Shown here: positions 49,689-61,452 of the stretch, piece by piece | Layout: every line of letters begins with the position of its first letter | How positions within the stretch are numbered: the stretch's first letter is position 1 | NCBI GenBank assembly: GCA_037957365.1 | Contig: JARHVA010000123.1 | Location: 124,001 to 188,000, forward strand | Source: Torreya grandis | Taxonomy: Eukaryota > Streptophyta > Pinopsida > Cupressales > Taxaceae | DNA: 64,000 nt | Direction of reading: 5' to 3' | The notes under the pieces: model-generated | The model's database searches: none | Told to the model about the DNA's origin: nothing | The model's input: the letters and a program-made list of their open reading frames with translations, nothing else | Made by a program: the position numbers and the translations under genes

Positions 49689-50826
49689 CTAAAACACCAT
49701 GAACTCAGGGGATTCCCAAATCTCCAATCCACTCTTCTCAGCCATCTTGCAATCATGAGACTGATTGTCTCTCTTTAGAATCCACTTAGGTTTTATTGAA
49801 GCAATTGACTCATCCACCTTGTCATCCTTCTTTTCTTTGACTGCCTTGTCAATAGATGCAGATAACAATTGTTCTTGACATTCTTTCACTTTTGGTCCTT
49901 GCTCTACCTCAACAAATAGTCCACCTTAGTTTATAGACTAATCATAACTCACTTTGACTGTCTTTGTCTTCCATACCTTGGTTTTCTCTTTCTCTTGCAC
50001 TTTAAGAGTTTCAACCCTCACTGTTCCTGTAGCACTCTTCTTCAATGAGATGAAATTGCTTTTGTCTCCTTTGGTCTTATGTTCTTTCTCCACCTTCTCT
50101 ACAAGATCTGACTTCTTGATCCACTTCTTATTGGCATAAATAGACACCTTCCTATCTTGACTAATCATCCTTAAATGCCTCATCTTACAGTTTCTTGCAA
50201 TATGACTAGTATTATGACATTTGAAACAAACAAAATTATTGTACTTACCTCTTGATTGATCGCTCCTCCCATGGTCCCATGATAACTCTCTTGAGACCAT
50301 TCTACAATCACTTGCACTATGACCAAATATATGAGAAGCAAAACAATATCCATTTAAAGAAATGGAATACCTCATAGCATTGTGTTGTTTGATTGGTCTC
50401 TTTATGTTAACTTTCAAGTTGGTAGTCTTTACTTGATCTGACTTCTGACACTCTTTTTCTACCTTTCTCATCTTATCTATGAGTTGTTCATGTTCAACCT
50501 TCAAGGAAACTAGCTCTATCTTCAACTAATCATATTCAACTTCTTTTTATCTAAACTTTGTATTGATACATTTTCACTGAATCTTGAGATCCTTGATGAG
50601 CTTCTCATCCCTTTTGGCTTTTTGACCCAGTCACTCTTCAAGGTACATATTTTTTGTTTAAGATCCTTGACCATAGATATCAACTCATGTTTCCTCTTCT
50701 TTTGGTAATTCAAATCTTCTAGGGCACTTATGAGCTCTATGTCAAGATCTACTTCAGCTTCTGCTTCTTCATTGTCATAGTAAACAATGTCATCATACAT
50801 GTTGTCTTCTTTTTTATCACTAGACG
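49689..50826 (-). pseudogene. gag: Unit 8 gag-like gene
   Basis: The stop is at 49689. The expected start codon at 50824-50826 is ACG instead of ATG; the next Met in frame is at 50800. The frame 49938-50525 (195 codons) is open across the end of the coiled coil, both knuckles and part of the tail. Knuckle 1 has its second Cys changed to Ser (CFASHIFGHSASDC). Knuckle 2 (CFKCHNTSHIARNC) keeps its ligands. A frameshift lies near 50525-50640. Confidence 0.82.
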
Positions 50827-50880
50827 TCTTGTGCTTTTTAGGATCACCTTCAAGCTATTAGACTTGCTTCAAAGGACCAG

Positions 50881-50892
50881 AATCTGATACCA
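50881..50892 (-). other. Unit 8 primer binding site
   Basis: The minus strand reads TGGTATCAGATT beside LTR9, one change from the intact copies. Confidence 0.78.
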
Positions 50893-50894
50893 AT

Positions 50895-53800
50895 TGTTGG
50901 AAGCACAATGACTGAGAGGGGGGGTGAATCAATGTTCAAAACATTCATTCAATTCAACTTAATGTTCATGAACCATTCATACAAGTACATAGATCTAGCA
51001 AGCATAAGCAACTATACAAGAGGATGAAACATGATAACATATAATATATGTGGAAAACCCTCAAAGAAAATATAACCCACTAAACCCTGCAAATAGACTA
51101 TAGTCATATATGTCAAAAGATCACAATTTAGTGAATCATCAACACCACATAAAACACCAACCCCAACTAGCTAAGCACCAACTCAGCTAGGCTTTAGTAA
51201 GCACCAACTTGCAAGGAGGCACCAACCCCCTAAATGACTCAGCACCAACTTAACCACCTTAAATTTTTGATCAGCTTCAAAAAACTTTGTTGCTCACACA
51301 ACAGATGATGATCACCTTCTGTAGCTCTTCTAACTCTTCTATCCCTCTCAAACTACCTTCTAGGCTCCTTCGCTCAATTAGGTCTTTTCAAGACAGATTA
51401 GGTCATATGACCTTGATATTCATCTATAGTACCCCTGTTAGATCTTTATGATCATTTCTATACACCCCTCTAATGGTCTACATGACCTCCTTTAGCTCTG
51501 CAAAGTGTTATTTCCTTCACTTGCAAGCACTTATTCTCTAAATTGTCAATTAGGCCTATTAGGCCTTGTTCTTATACAATCTTTTATCTCATACACCTCT
51601 TGGTCAGAAATACACACTTGCACACCTAGATTACCCTTAAAATAGGTCTTTTAAAACATTTCATACATGAATCAATCATTACAATAGGTCATCCACAACT
51701 TAAAAGATTAAAACATCTTTTAGGCCTTAAGGAGACCTGATTGAGTTAGGCCTTCATTAGTACTTGTTACACTTTGATTTTATTGCAACAATTTACCTTC
51801 ATTGAAGAACAAGATCCTTTCATACGTTGATCAAATAGACCCCAATAAACATCTTTCAAGGTCCATAACACTTTTTAGTACCAACCCTTTCATGAACACT
51901 CCTTGTAGCACTGTTCACAATTAGGCCTGTGAACCTACAAAAAGTTTGTCAAACAAAACTGAAGCATGTACACAATTTAGTCACACAAACAACCATGACA
52001 ATAAATCACATGATCAAAAACCCCATGACCTTAACAACATAACATGTGCTTTAGACTTCACAACTCAAGGCAAAAGGACTCAAAAACTTCTCTGCAAATG
52101 GCCCCCTCAGAACTGCTAGAACACTCCAAAAACCAATCATGAACAACTTAATCTTCAACACTTAAAAGAACACTTCCCATGACCACTGACAATTTAAAAA
52201 TATCATTTTAGAACTCTAGACCATTCTCAAGTGCAAAAATCACAAGGTCTAATGTAAAATATTGGTCTTGTAGACCAATCTTTGATTTACAGTTTCATAG
52301 TCCAATCTTGAATAGACAAGCCATTATGTGAATATGAATTGACCTCCAAAACCTATATCAAGCATTATCATGACTTAAAAGTCATGAATAACAAATCCAT
52401 GTACTTCATTGCATCACTCTTTCATGAAATTACACTCAAATCCAACTTTTCAACACTGCAACTCGAACCTACCAAGACTGTCAAAAACATAGTCATAAAA
52501 CATTGACCTTCTAACACCTGTATAGGGACTTAAAGACTTCCAATACATGAACATGATTCTCTAACATTTCCAGACCATCTTCAAATATAGAATTAATATG
52601 GTCTAATGTCAAATATTGTTCTTGTAGGCCAATCTTTTGACCTCACTCCTCATAGTCACCCGAGAACCAGATAAGCCATTTTGGCTTCAACTTCTCAACC
52701 TCTATACCTGACTTCCAAACCCTCTACAATGCATGAATAGGACATACAAGTCTAAACAACATTCTCATGCACTTCAATCCATCATTCTTTCATCAAATCA
52801 TACCAAAAAACTAACTTTTCAAATTGCTTGGGTTTTGCACTATTCTTCTTCATTAGACTTGGTAGGAAATGGCCAACTTGGATCACAAATTTGGAACACT
52901 TAAGCACGAAAACCAATCCAGAAACCACAAGGGACATAAACTATGAGTCTCAAGTTTCAATCTTCATCAATTTGCAAAATTTGTCCAATGCAACTTTTTA
53001 TAGCTACAACTTCTTCAAAAATAAACCTATATCTACAAATTTTCTCTCTCCTTTTTAACTACCACTACTTGGAGGTACATGGGAGAGTTCACTACAAGAT
53101 TCAAACACTTACCTAAGCATTACAAACTATCCTGAGCACTTTTGAATCATATCTTTAACATCGGGTCACTATTAGGGTTCTAAGAGGGTTTAAACACATT
53201 TTCACTGTTAACGATTGTTCATAAAGCATAGATCCTCAATCCAAAAAATAATGCCTGAAATATTGAGCTAGAACCCTTCCCCATCTACCATGAACAACCT
53301 AGGTTCCCATGCAAAGGTTTGATGAGCTAAAGAGCACGAGAAAATCCTTTACCTCAAAGCACTTTTTCTTGCCTTAACCTTTAAACATTGACCTAAAACT
53401 TCATGAATACACCTGGGACAACCTATAACACATCTGAAAAAGCTCACCTTTGCATACTTTCCTTGGAAACTAAACATCATGTCTCATTAGGCCATACTCT
53501 CACCACCTTTCTTTCTACACCTGAGTCTTCACATCTCATTAGGCCTTGATCTAACCTTCAAACCTATTTTTAATCTCTCAATAATTTACTCACATCCTCA
53601 CACAATGTCAAATATCATTCTACAACCTTATCTCACCATGCAACCAAGCTTCTGCCTTCACACAATATCTCTTCATGCAATAACTAAGCTTCACAAGACA
53701 CCTTGTCCTTAAAGACACTTGATATCAATCTTCTATAACCTTTACAAGCCTAAGAACATCCATCTCACTAGCCACCATGCCTCTTCATGTAAAATACTAA

Positions 53801-54058
53801 GCATCCTATGCACATACCTTCTCAAGACACTACTAGGATCAAGCACTTGATAACTATGACAATAAGGAATTTCCATGCTGACCTTCACATCACTCATTCA
53901 AACATAAAAACATATACCAATCATATCTTACACTCTCAGAATCACTGAAACATTGGTCAATATTCTCTCTCATAGCTACACTCTTCAATGACCTCATGAA
54001 GACCTATGACCTCATGACCATGCCAACTAACCTTCAACACTTTAGCTTGTTACAACAC
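50895..54058 (-). mobile_element. Array LTR9 (interrupted by Ty3/gypsy insertion)
   Basis: The 3' end is complete at 50895. At 54058 the LTR stops inside the sequence ttgttacaacac where the gypsy element enters. By comparison with LTR6, about 217 bp of this LTR should resume beyond the right end of the gypsy element, outside the window. There is also a small deletion near 53350. Confidence 0.86.
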
Positions 54059-54240
54059 TATTGACGATGTGGATTGCACCCATGAGAGAAGGCTGGGCTT
54101 CTCTCTTCCATGCGGCACAATGGAGACTCATCTCTTGCCTGTGGGTTTGGCAAAACTGAAGGGATAATCTCTAGATAAGGGCTAGCTCCCTTTGATGCAT
54201 CTCTGAGTTATTTCAATAATATTGCTAATATATATATATA

Positions 54241-54323
54241 TAATGGGGGGGGGGTTGAAAAGAGAGAAGGATTACTGAAGAAGAACCTAAGCTAAGAAGG
54301 TGATGCACCAATATATATCTATA

Positions 54324-54361
<38 letters not shown>

Positions 54362-54426
54362 GGGCGGGGGTTGAAAAGAGAGAAGGATTACTGAAGAAGA
54401 ACCTAAGCTAAGAAGGTGATGCACCA
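54241..54426. repeat. Tandem duplication with TA microsatellite in left LTR
   Basis: A block of about 70 bp (54241-54310, from taatgggg to gatgcacca) is repeated at 54359-54426, separated by a TA-rich microsatellite at 54311-54358. The right LTR has a single block at about 61951-62016 and a short TA run. The duplication is therefore specific to the left LTR and arose after insertion. Confidence 0.85.
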
Positions 54427-55871
54427 AAAAGTTTAATCTACTCATTTGCTCACACTTCAAACCATAAGAGCACATACATACACTTTATCTGATAAAAAGA
54501 TCAAACTACAGAGAACTTAATAGAAAGGCTTAATGAAGACACACAAAAGATGAAATTACCACAGGTACTATAAGAAGACACACTGTCTGATAACCCTCTT
54601 ATATCTCTGTGCTCCAAATACAACACTTCTTGCTCCCTGCAAGGATGGCATTTTGTCTATACCAGGTGTGCTGGTATCAAGCCTATGAAAGCATCATGGA
54701 ACAATGACTGGACACAAGGTTAATACTCAGGCACACTTAGAGATATATCCAACCAGTAGAGGTAAAACACTTTTATTGATTCAAGGTGAAATTTGGCAAG
54801 GTTGCACCATACAAAAATGAGATATATCTTTTCTCCTATGAGAAGTTACAAATGTATAGCCTTTTTGGAAAAGACTTTGGCACTTTTTGGAAAATAAATG
54901 ACCCATGCTACGTTGAGAGCATTGGGAAGAGGAAGCCGCTTGAAAGAGAATGTTGTGTAGGCTCTAGTTTTGACTTTAGGCATTTAAAATATATTAAACG
55001 CCATATGTGAAATCATGGGCTGCATCATTTGTCTGCAAACAAGACTGCTCCTTCAAGACATTCACGTGGTTTGTCTGCTCATCAATGCGAAGTGAAGAAA
55101 AACAAGTCGTGCCATTCATTGTTTGTGCTCCTTGATGACCACTTGGCAGAGACTGTGTTAACCACTGGAATAACTCCTTGTGCCGATACCTTCTTTTGCC
55201 ACTTGGACTGTTTTGTCTGTTTCTGCACTTGGATCTTTTGGGCTCCTTACTTGGCAGTCACTGAGTTCACTCTTGACTTTTGTCCTTTCCCAGCTTTATC
55301 TTTTTCTGATTTGGTCTTTTCCTAGTTTTGTCTTTTGTCATCTCTTGGCTCTTTCTAGCAAACTGAGCCCTCGGGGCTATCTTCTATAAATCTTTGGCTC
55401 TTTGGGCTCCCTTCTCAGCGGTCTTTTCCTTTTGGCCTTAAGGCCTTTTAATTCCTTCGGGTTCGTGCCCAAGCATTTAAAGCTCAACGGCCATTTCATT
55501 GCCATAAAGTTGACGTTCACACGCCCGTCGCCATTTGAAAGCCAATGACTATTCTATTGTCCTAAATTTGACATCTTTGGGGACGTCATCTGATGTTTGG
55601 ATTCCAATGGCCAGTTCATGATGCCCAATTTGACATCTGCGGGCTCGTCACCCCTTTGAATTTTTTCAGCTTGCCCTTTCCTTCAGCTTTCTATTCCTTT
55701 GGCCTTTTCCTTTGGTCAGGCTTTTATCTTTGAAACCTCTCGAAGGGAAGGTGTCCCTTTGTGCCTTGAGAAAGGTCCCTTTTGCGGTCATCGAGAGCCC
55801 CTCGCAAGGGCATCTGCCCTTCAGAGTACTTCAGGCGGCCTTGTTCTTCAAATCCTTTGGACAAAATGTTC

Positions 55872-56145
55872 GAAGGAATTCCTTCAAACATTTGTCCGAA
55901 GGAATTCCTTCAAACATTTGTCCGAAGGAAATCTTTCCTTTATGTCTTTCCCGCTTGCTACTTTTTATTGGGATTTTCCATTAGGTGAATTCCTTCAGAC
56001 AAAATGTCTGAAGGAATTCCTTCAGACTTTTTGTTCGAAAGAATTTGCTCTATTCACTTTGCTGTGGGAATTTTTCCAAAAAAATTCCTTGTTTGTTCTT
56101 TACCTTGTGAATTTTTTGAGACAAAATGTCTGAAGGAATTCCTTT
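55872..56145. repeat. Palindrome cluster GAAGGAATTCCTTC in left LTR
   Basis: Perfect 14-bp palindromes occur at 55872-55885, 55898-55911 and 56010-56023, with a one-base variant at 56132-56145. The one at 56010 extends to a perfect 22-bp palindrome (56006-56027). They lie within degenerate repeats of the form tgtccgaagg. The right LTR has the equivalents at 63445-63458 and 63557-63570. Confidence 0.88.
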
Positions 56146-56453
56146 AGATATTTTGCCTGAATAAATTCAACCTTTGTCTTATCTTTTGCCTTAGCATTTC
56201 TAAAGGAAAAATCACCCTTTTGATTCCTCTGCAAGGGTTCTTTGCCCTCCGCTAGGGTACCTTTGGATCTGGAATCGCCCTCTGCAACCTGCTGGAATGG
56301 TCCATTTTGTGCCTGACTGCCCTCTACAAGGGTTGTTTAACCTTCGAGCTTTGTAAGAGACTCTTATTTGTCTAAGGCATTTGCTCAAAGCGAAAAGCTC
56401 CATACTTAACCGAACCTTGCAGGGCCTTAGAGTTTTCAATGTTTTATAAGAAC

Positions 56454-56827
56454 AGGGCTTATTGTAAAGAAAATGAGATTTTGTAGAAGGTGGATACATG
56501 ACTAGACTGAGGGTTCAGAGTGGTAGGGAAGGAAGGAGACTGATTTTGGCTTACAAGACCAAATGGTCAACAAATTGGTGATTCCCAAGGGAAGCATGTC
56601 TGCTATGCTTAGAAACTAGTAGCCTCAAAGTCCATTGGGCATGGAGTCAGAACATAGCTTGAAAAAGTTAGCAACAGTCTTGAGATATCCAAGAATCAAT
56701 CATGAAGATCTTACCTCAAAAGGAAACGAAAACACACACAAGATTAAGAAAACTACTAACATGTGCAAAAGCACTTAGGGAAAATAGGGAAAAAACAAAA
56801 AAAATATGTGCATGATGAGAGAAGGGC
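56454..56827 (-). other. Gypsy 3' noncoding region and LTR remainder
   Basis: This stretch lies between the end of pol and the part of the LTR that can be aligned. The LTR boundary falls somewhere inside it. I see no coding domain and no convincing run of purines on the element strand to mark the polypurine tract. Confidence 0.5.
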
Positions 56828-57961
56828 TCAGTGATAATGCTTAAGATGTATCCCATTAACTGGGATACATAGTTATTCACCATCCAACTTGGAGAGTTGG
56901 AACGCATTGTGCTACTTACACTAAGTGATGACATATGGACCACTCCATAGGGCGTCAAACTTCGTGTGTTTTCCAAGCTTAGCTCAGTCCTCATCCCATT
57001 TCAAGATGATGTCTCTTTTAGAGAAACCTTTTGACAAAGATTTTCTGTCAAAGTGCTTCTTCATCTGCTGTTGATAGTTGGTCATAGAAGCCATAGCCTG
57101 GTCCCTTGTTTCTTGAAGGTCCATCAGTTCACATAGCCTAACCTCTATGTTGTTGCCTTCTTCTAATTGTAGCTGGTGAGCAAGGTCCAAGGCTGGCAAT
57201 TCAAGTGAAATAGGAAGTCTAGCTTCCCTTCCATACATGAATGTGTATGGCAAATTACCAATTGCCCTCTTTGGAGTGACCCTATCTGCCCACAATGTTG
57301 TTTTCAACTTGGCATGCCAAGTCCGCTGATTCTCCTCCATTGTTTTTTTGATAATCCTGATAAGATTCTTATTTGTGGACTCAGCCAGCCCATTTCCTTG
57401 TGGGTAGTAGTTGGAAGAAGTACTGAGATAGATGTCGTATCTCAATGCCCATTCACTCATTTTGGTTTCCAGAAAAGCTAAAGCATTATCTAAGATGATG
57501 GTAGCTGAAACTTTGAACCTTGTCACCAGGTCTTCGTAAAAATCCAGGACTACACTTTCATTGGCCTCCTTCAAAGCAACAGCCTCTACCCATCTCGTGA
57601 AGTAGTCTATAGCAGTCAGGACCCACTTGTGCCTAGCACTAGAGAGAGGGTTAATCATCCCTATAAAGTCAAGGCCCCATTGCATGAATGGTTGTTCAAC
57701 TTGAATAAACTGTAGAGGCATAGCAGCCAGCCATTATTTTCCATCAAAGAGCACACACTTCTGGCACTTTCATACCCAGGCATGGGTGTCTCTAAATAAA
57801 GTGGGCCAGAAGTAACCAGATCTCATTATTCTTGCAGCTGTAGGCCTAGGAGCAAAGTGACCACCAGCTGGCCTATCATGGAACTTGGATAGCACCCTGT
57901 TGGCCTGACCTGGGTCTATGCACCTTAAAATCATTCTTGAGAAATCCTTTTGGAATAGCAC
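56828..57961 (-). pseudogene. pol: Gypsy integrase region of pol
   Basis: Integrase joins element cDNA to host DNA in the nucleus. An HHCC zinc-binding region is visible near 57961-57760 (KFHDRPAGGHFAPRP, then KCQKC after a stop). The catalytic core has Asp in GLDFIGM, Asp in IILDNALAF and Glu in NGLAESTNKNL, so all three catalytic residues are kept. The main open part is 56984-57721. The same frame continues past several in-frame stops through GKHTKFDALWSGPYVI and LSKLDGE to a stop at 56828-56830 after KHYH. No chromodomain follows. Confidence 0.85.
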
Positions 57962-58224
57962 TCCATCGATCAGGACATAAGGGAGAGATTGGAGTCTAAA
58001 ATATCTCCTCTTGGTCCTATCAAGGCCCTACGGGCACTCACCAGTGAGAAGGAAACACCTCATGTCTGATATCCAATCTTTCATAACAGCTGGTTCTTCT
58101 GTTGTGGCTACATCATGAATTAGCAAACTATCTTCTCTCTATTGTTTAAAGTCTGCAGCAAGGTGTTCACATAGGCCTCTTCCTCTTATCAGCTTGGTGA
58201 TCTTGATATCCACGTCATATTCTA
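57962..58224 (-). pseudogene. pol: Gypsy RNase H to integrase linker, frameshifted
   Basis: This part of pol is recognisable on the element strand after a frameshift at about 58235. In a second frame it reads a KVIEYDVDIKITKLI stretch and continues past stops toward the integrase. It shows why the polyprotein is not intact. There is no separate gene here. Confidence 0.6.
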
Positions 58225-58833
58225 TTACTTTAGTGATCCATCCCACTTTCTTTCATTCAGATCACGGTTGGTCAAGAAATCTTTGATGCTGGGATGTGGA
58301 ACCATGAGATGAATCATGTTGTTGGACAACATATGTTTGAATTTCTTCAGGCTCTGTATGACTGCAAGGACTTGCTTCTCCACATATGTATACCTGACCT
58401 CAAAATCCTCTAGACCTTGGCTAAAAAATGCATGCAATTGTTCAAGGTTATCACCATTCGCTTGGGTAAGCATAGCAAAGATTACCTCTTCATTTCTGAA
58501 GGTGTAGAGGTTGAAATCTTTGGTGAAGTCAGGACTGATCAAGGTAGGATCCTGGGTAATAGCCTGCTTGATCTCATCAAAACTATCCTTCTTTTGTGCT
58601 GTCCATGCGAACTTCTCATCTTTCTTTAGCATAGAGGTCAATGGCTTGACTACCTCCACAAAATTTGGAATAAATCCCCTGATGAAATTTATTTTGCCAA
58701 AAAAGCTCTGTAGACCCTTCTTATGTTTAGGCAAGGACAGCTCTAGGATGGAGCGAACTCTTTTTGGATCAATAGTCAAGCCCTCTTTTGAAACAACATG
58801 GGCAAGGAGTTTACCTTCATGGACAACCAACAC
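58225..58833 (-). pseudogene. pol: Gypsy RT connection and RNase H region of pol
   Basis: This 202-codon open stretch begins in the end of the reverse transcriptase (LAHVVSKEGLTIDPKRV), passes through the thumb and connection (SFFGKINFIRGFIPNF) and into RNase H (DFTKDFNLYTFRNEEVIFAM, then YVEKQVLAVIQSLKKFKHML). RNase H removes the RNA strand during reverse transcription. The position often held by a TDAS-type acidic motif reads YTFRNE here, as in some plant Tat-like elements, so activity cannot be assumed. It ends at a frameshift near 58225. Confidence 0.82.
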
Positions 58834-59420
58834 ACATTTCTATGGGTTGAGAGAGATATCAAACTATCTACACCTCTCAAAGATTTGTCTGAGATGTTTC
58901 ATGTATTGGCTCGCCTCCTTAGAGAATATTGTTATGTCATCAAGATATACCAGCACAATGTTATTTATTAGGCCTTGAAAGGCCATGTCCATGGCTCGCT
59001 GAAAAGTGGCACCAACATTGGACAGTCTAAATGACATTTTTCTATAAGCAAACATCCCCCATTTGGTAGTAAAAGTTGTCTTGTACTGGTCATAGTCTTA
59101 CATCAAAATATGATTGTATCCTAAATACCCATCCAGGAGGGAGAAACGCTTGCTGCCTGTCACCATTTGGAGGATCTGTTCCATACTTGGAAGAGGATAA
59201 TGGTCCTTCAAAGAGACTCTATTGAGGTCTCTAAAATCTACACATAACCTGATCTCCCCATTCTTTTTTCAGACAGAAACAAGATTGGACAGCCAAGAAG
59301 AGTGTTTGATCAGAAATATGATCCTAGACTCAATCAACTTGGTGAGCTCCTTACGCATGAGAGGCTCAATCTTTGGATTGACAGGCCTTTCTTTTTTATT
59401 GATCAGCTTGTCGCCTTCTT
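58834..59420 (-). pseudogene. pol: Gypsy reverse transcriptase region of pol
   Basis: The fingers and palm are recognisable from about 59400 downward: VSLKDHYPLPSMEQIL, SKRFSLLDGYLGYN, then TTKWGMFAYRKMSFRLSNV and the catalytic YLDD box within VLVYLDDITIFSKEA (open frame 58864-59055). A stop interrupts the frame between YNHILM and DYDQYK at about 59095. The enzyme copies element RNA to cDNA in cytoplasmic particles; this copy cannot make a full-length protein. Confidence 0.85.
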
Positions 59421-59951
59421 CTAGCTCGATGGTGTGTATGGTTCCAAATGAACTCTGTGAAGTGGCTTCGACTCAATCTTAATCTTGGTCCCATACTTGG
59501 TTCTAAAAACCAGATAGGACCAGTTTGTTGCTAGGTAGCCACCTATTTTGGTTGTGAAATCTATGGATAAACAAATGGCAAAGTAAGGAGGTACATCTGC
59601 CACCACCATGACATCAGGGACTAAGAAGGTTGGATAGGTGTGGAGTGTCAAGTTCAAGCCTCTCACCACTCATATTGTTTTTGCTGGCATTCCATCCAGC
59701 TGTAGGACTCCCTTAGTCATCTCTTCATATTTGAGCTCCAGTTTATCCGCTATGCATTTGGGCATTACCGAGGTGCTTGCTCCACTGTCAATGATACAAT
59801 TGTGCACTAGGAAGTCTCCTATGACCAAGGACAAATAGAAAGGGGGGATCTTTTCTTCTTTATTTACTTGGCCTAATGTGGAAGGCTGCCCACTCATCAT
59901 CAAAATATTATTGGCTTTTGCTGGGATAACTTGTTCATTCAGCCCATGCAA
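59421..59951 (-). pseudogene. pol: Gypsy protease region
   Basis: The aspartic protease motif is clear: CIIDSGASTSVMPKCIADKL, in the open frame 59670-59951. An open part (59421-59669) continues in the same direction toward the reverse transcriptase, with a stop between the two. The protease cleaves the Gag-Pol polyprotein. In the family, two subunits supply one Asp each. Confidence 0.8.
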
Positions 59952-60803
59952 TTCTTTTTACAGCATGTCCTTTTGTCCTGGTATTGATAATGAATCCTTC
60001 AAAGAGATATTCATGTGCAGCTTCTTTATCTGGTCTACCACATTGACTCGAGGGTTGCCTCCTTTCAAATTTTCTTTGGGGTTACTTACAGCCTGAGGTG
60101 CAAGCCAAGGAGCTGAGGGTGTAACCAGCAGTCTGAAATTTGGAATTTTTTGGTTTACATGTGATCAAGAAGGTGGTGCTAACGCTTGAGCAGTTACTTG
60201 AGCTTCTTCCATTGCTCTCTTTTTAGACCTTGTGTTGGCTGCGACATAGTTGCCTTGATTGTCTGCACTACCCACGTAATTGACTGCATAGAATTCACCT
60301 TCCAAGTGATTCATGAGAGTGGAATCAAGTTGAGTCTGACTGCTGCCCATGTCGGGTTGCACTGAAGCCTCAAAGCTTAGAAATTAAGTGGCTACCTGAT
60401 TATCTTATGCATTTGTGTAGTGACTCAGCATTTCATTTGTATAAACAACCTAATCTTGACCATATCCCATAGGTGAGCAACTAGGTTTTTCTTGTACCAG
60501 ATTGTTTTGAGCAACTGCTATAGTCCTTGATGATGAAGGAGCTCCTTGATTATAGCCTTGATAAGGTCTGGTTTGCACACCTTAACCTTGTTCTTGATTG
60601 TAATTCTGGAAAGGGGGCCTATTTGTTTTCCCAAACTGCTGATATCCCTAATTTGGCCGATAGCCTTGAGCTTGTTGTCTTTTAAGAGCCACTAGTTTAT
60701 TTATTACACTTTGTAACAGGGTTTTAACTTCATGGAGGTCATTGGATGAAGTAGCAGTTGACTTTTCTATGCCAGGCAGAAGAGCCAAGGTGGGTGCAAC
60801 AAT
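59952..60803 (-). pseudogene. gag: Gypsy gag C-terminal and linker region
   Basis: This is a Gln-, Asn- and Pro-rich stretch between the Gag core and protease. Recognisable fragments include QNYNQEQG and RPYQGYNQGAPSSSR around 60530-60620, and a 65-codon open frame at 60165-60362. Stops are scattered through it. No CCHC knuckle was found, in contrast to the array gag. Confidence 0.6.
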
Positions 60804-61452
60804 CTACATTAGAGGCAACAATTTAGGAAAGAGTGACATATGAGGCCTAGGGGCTATCTTTCCTGCTTGCACCAGGCAATTCTCAACTCCTATGGCTATA
60901 TCATAGGTAGCGGGTAACACATGTCCTCCCATGGACTGTATCATGACTAAAATGTCATTCAATGCTTTCAAATAATAGAAGAAAGTATAGCTTGGAGTCA
61001 ACCTTACCAGAATAGGGATTCTATCCCATGTCTCCTGAAATTGAGTATTGAAATCTTGCATGAATTCTTGTGGAGCTCTTTTCATAGTGGTCAGCTGCTC
61101 GGCAAGTGAGAGGTGGTTGCTCTTCTCCCCAAATCTATTTGTTAAGAGGGTGCCCCAATTCGTTCTAGGAATCAATTGAATTCATGGGCAAAGTTCCATA
61201 CCAGTCCAGAACCTTGCCCTTGAAGGACAATGCCAGCAATCTGATAGCAATGTTTTCCTCAGTGACATTGTGAATGTTGCAGAGATTAGCAATATTTTTG
61301 ATGTGTTCAATGGCAGTAATGGGCCCTTCTCCATTAAAGGGAGGCACACTTTTAAGGACTGCCCTTGGGATTGGATCATAATGTAGGAGATTCAAAGGAC
61401 TCTGACCATAAAAATCCACAAAAGGTAAAGCCATAGCTATGACAGGATTCAA
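60804..61452 (-). pseudogene. gag: Gypsy gag core (retrotransposon gag domain)
   Basis: Two overlapping open frames, 61165-61452 and 60804-61175, are offset by a frameshift. The first reads PFNGEGPITAIEHIKNIANL and SFKGKVLDWYGTLP, and the second NWGTLLTNRFGEK and EFMQDFNTQFQETWDRIP. This order is that of the plant retrotransposon gag domain (Pfam retrotrans_gag), which forms the capsid shell of cytoplasmic particles. The frameshift near 61170 makes this copy nonfunctional. Confidence 0.82.

Larger units (their letters stand above)
54059..56453 (-). repeat. Gypsy 3' LTR (left copy, minimum extent)
   Basis: It aligns with 61772-64000. The end at 56453 is only where the right copy runs out of window, so the true LTR is longer. 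The first base pair of the terminus is TA instead of TG. It contains an extra duplicated block and TA microsatellite (54241-54426), a cluster of GAAGGAATTCCTTC palindromes, and a plus-strand frame at 54786-55010 also present in the right LTR. I found no clear polypurine tract between here and the end of pol. Confidence 0.82.

Noticed and set aside
4319..54058. CRISPR array or simple satellite
   Set aside because: Units are kilobases long, with LTR ends, PBS, PPT and gag; they are retrotransposon units.
54786..55325. Plus-strand frames in the gypsy LTR (repeated at 62376-63062) as host-derived genes
   Set aside because: They are present in both LTRs simply because LTRs are copies. The two versions differ by amino-acid-changing substitutions (for example Gly/Val, Gly/Asp), giving no sign of selection.
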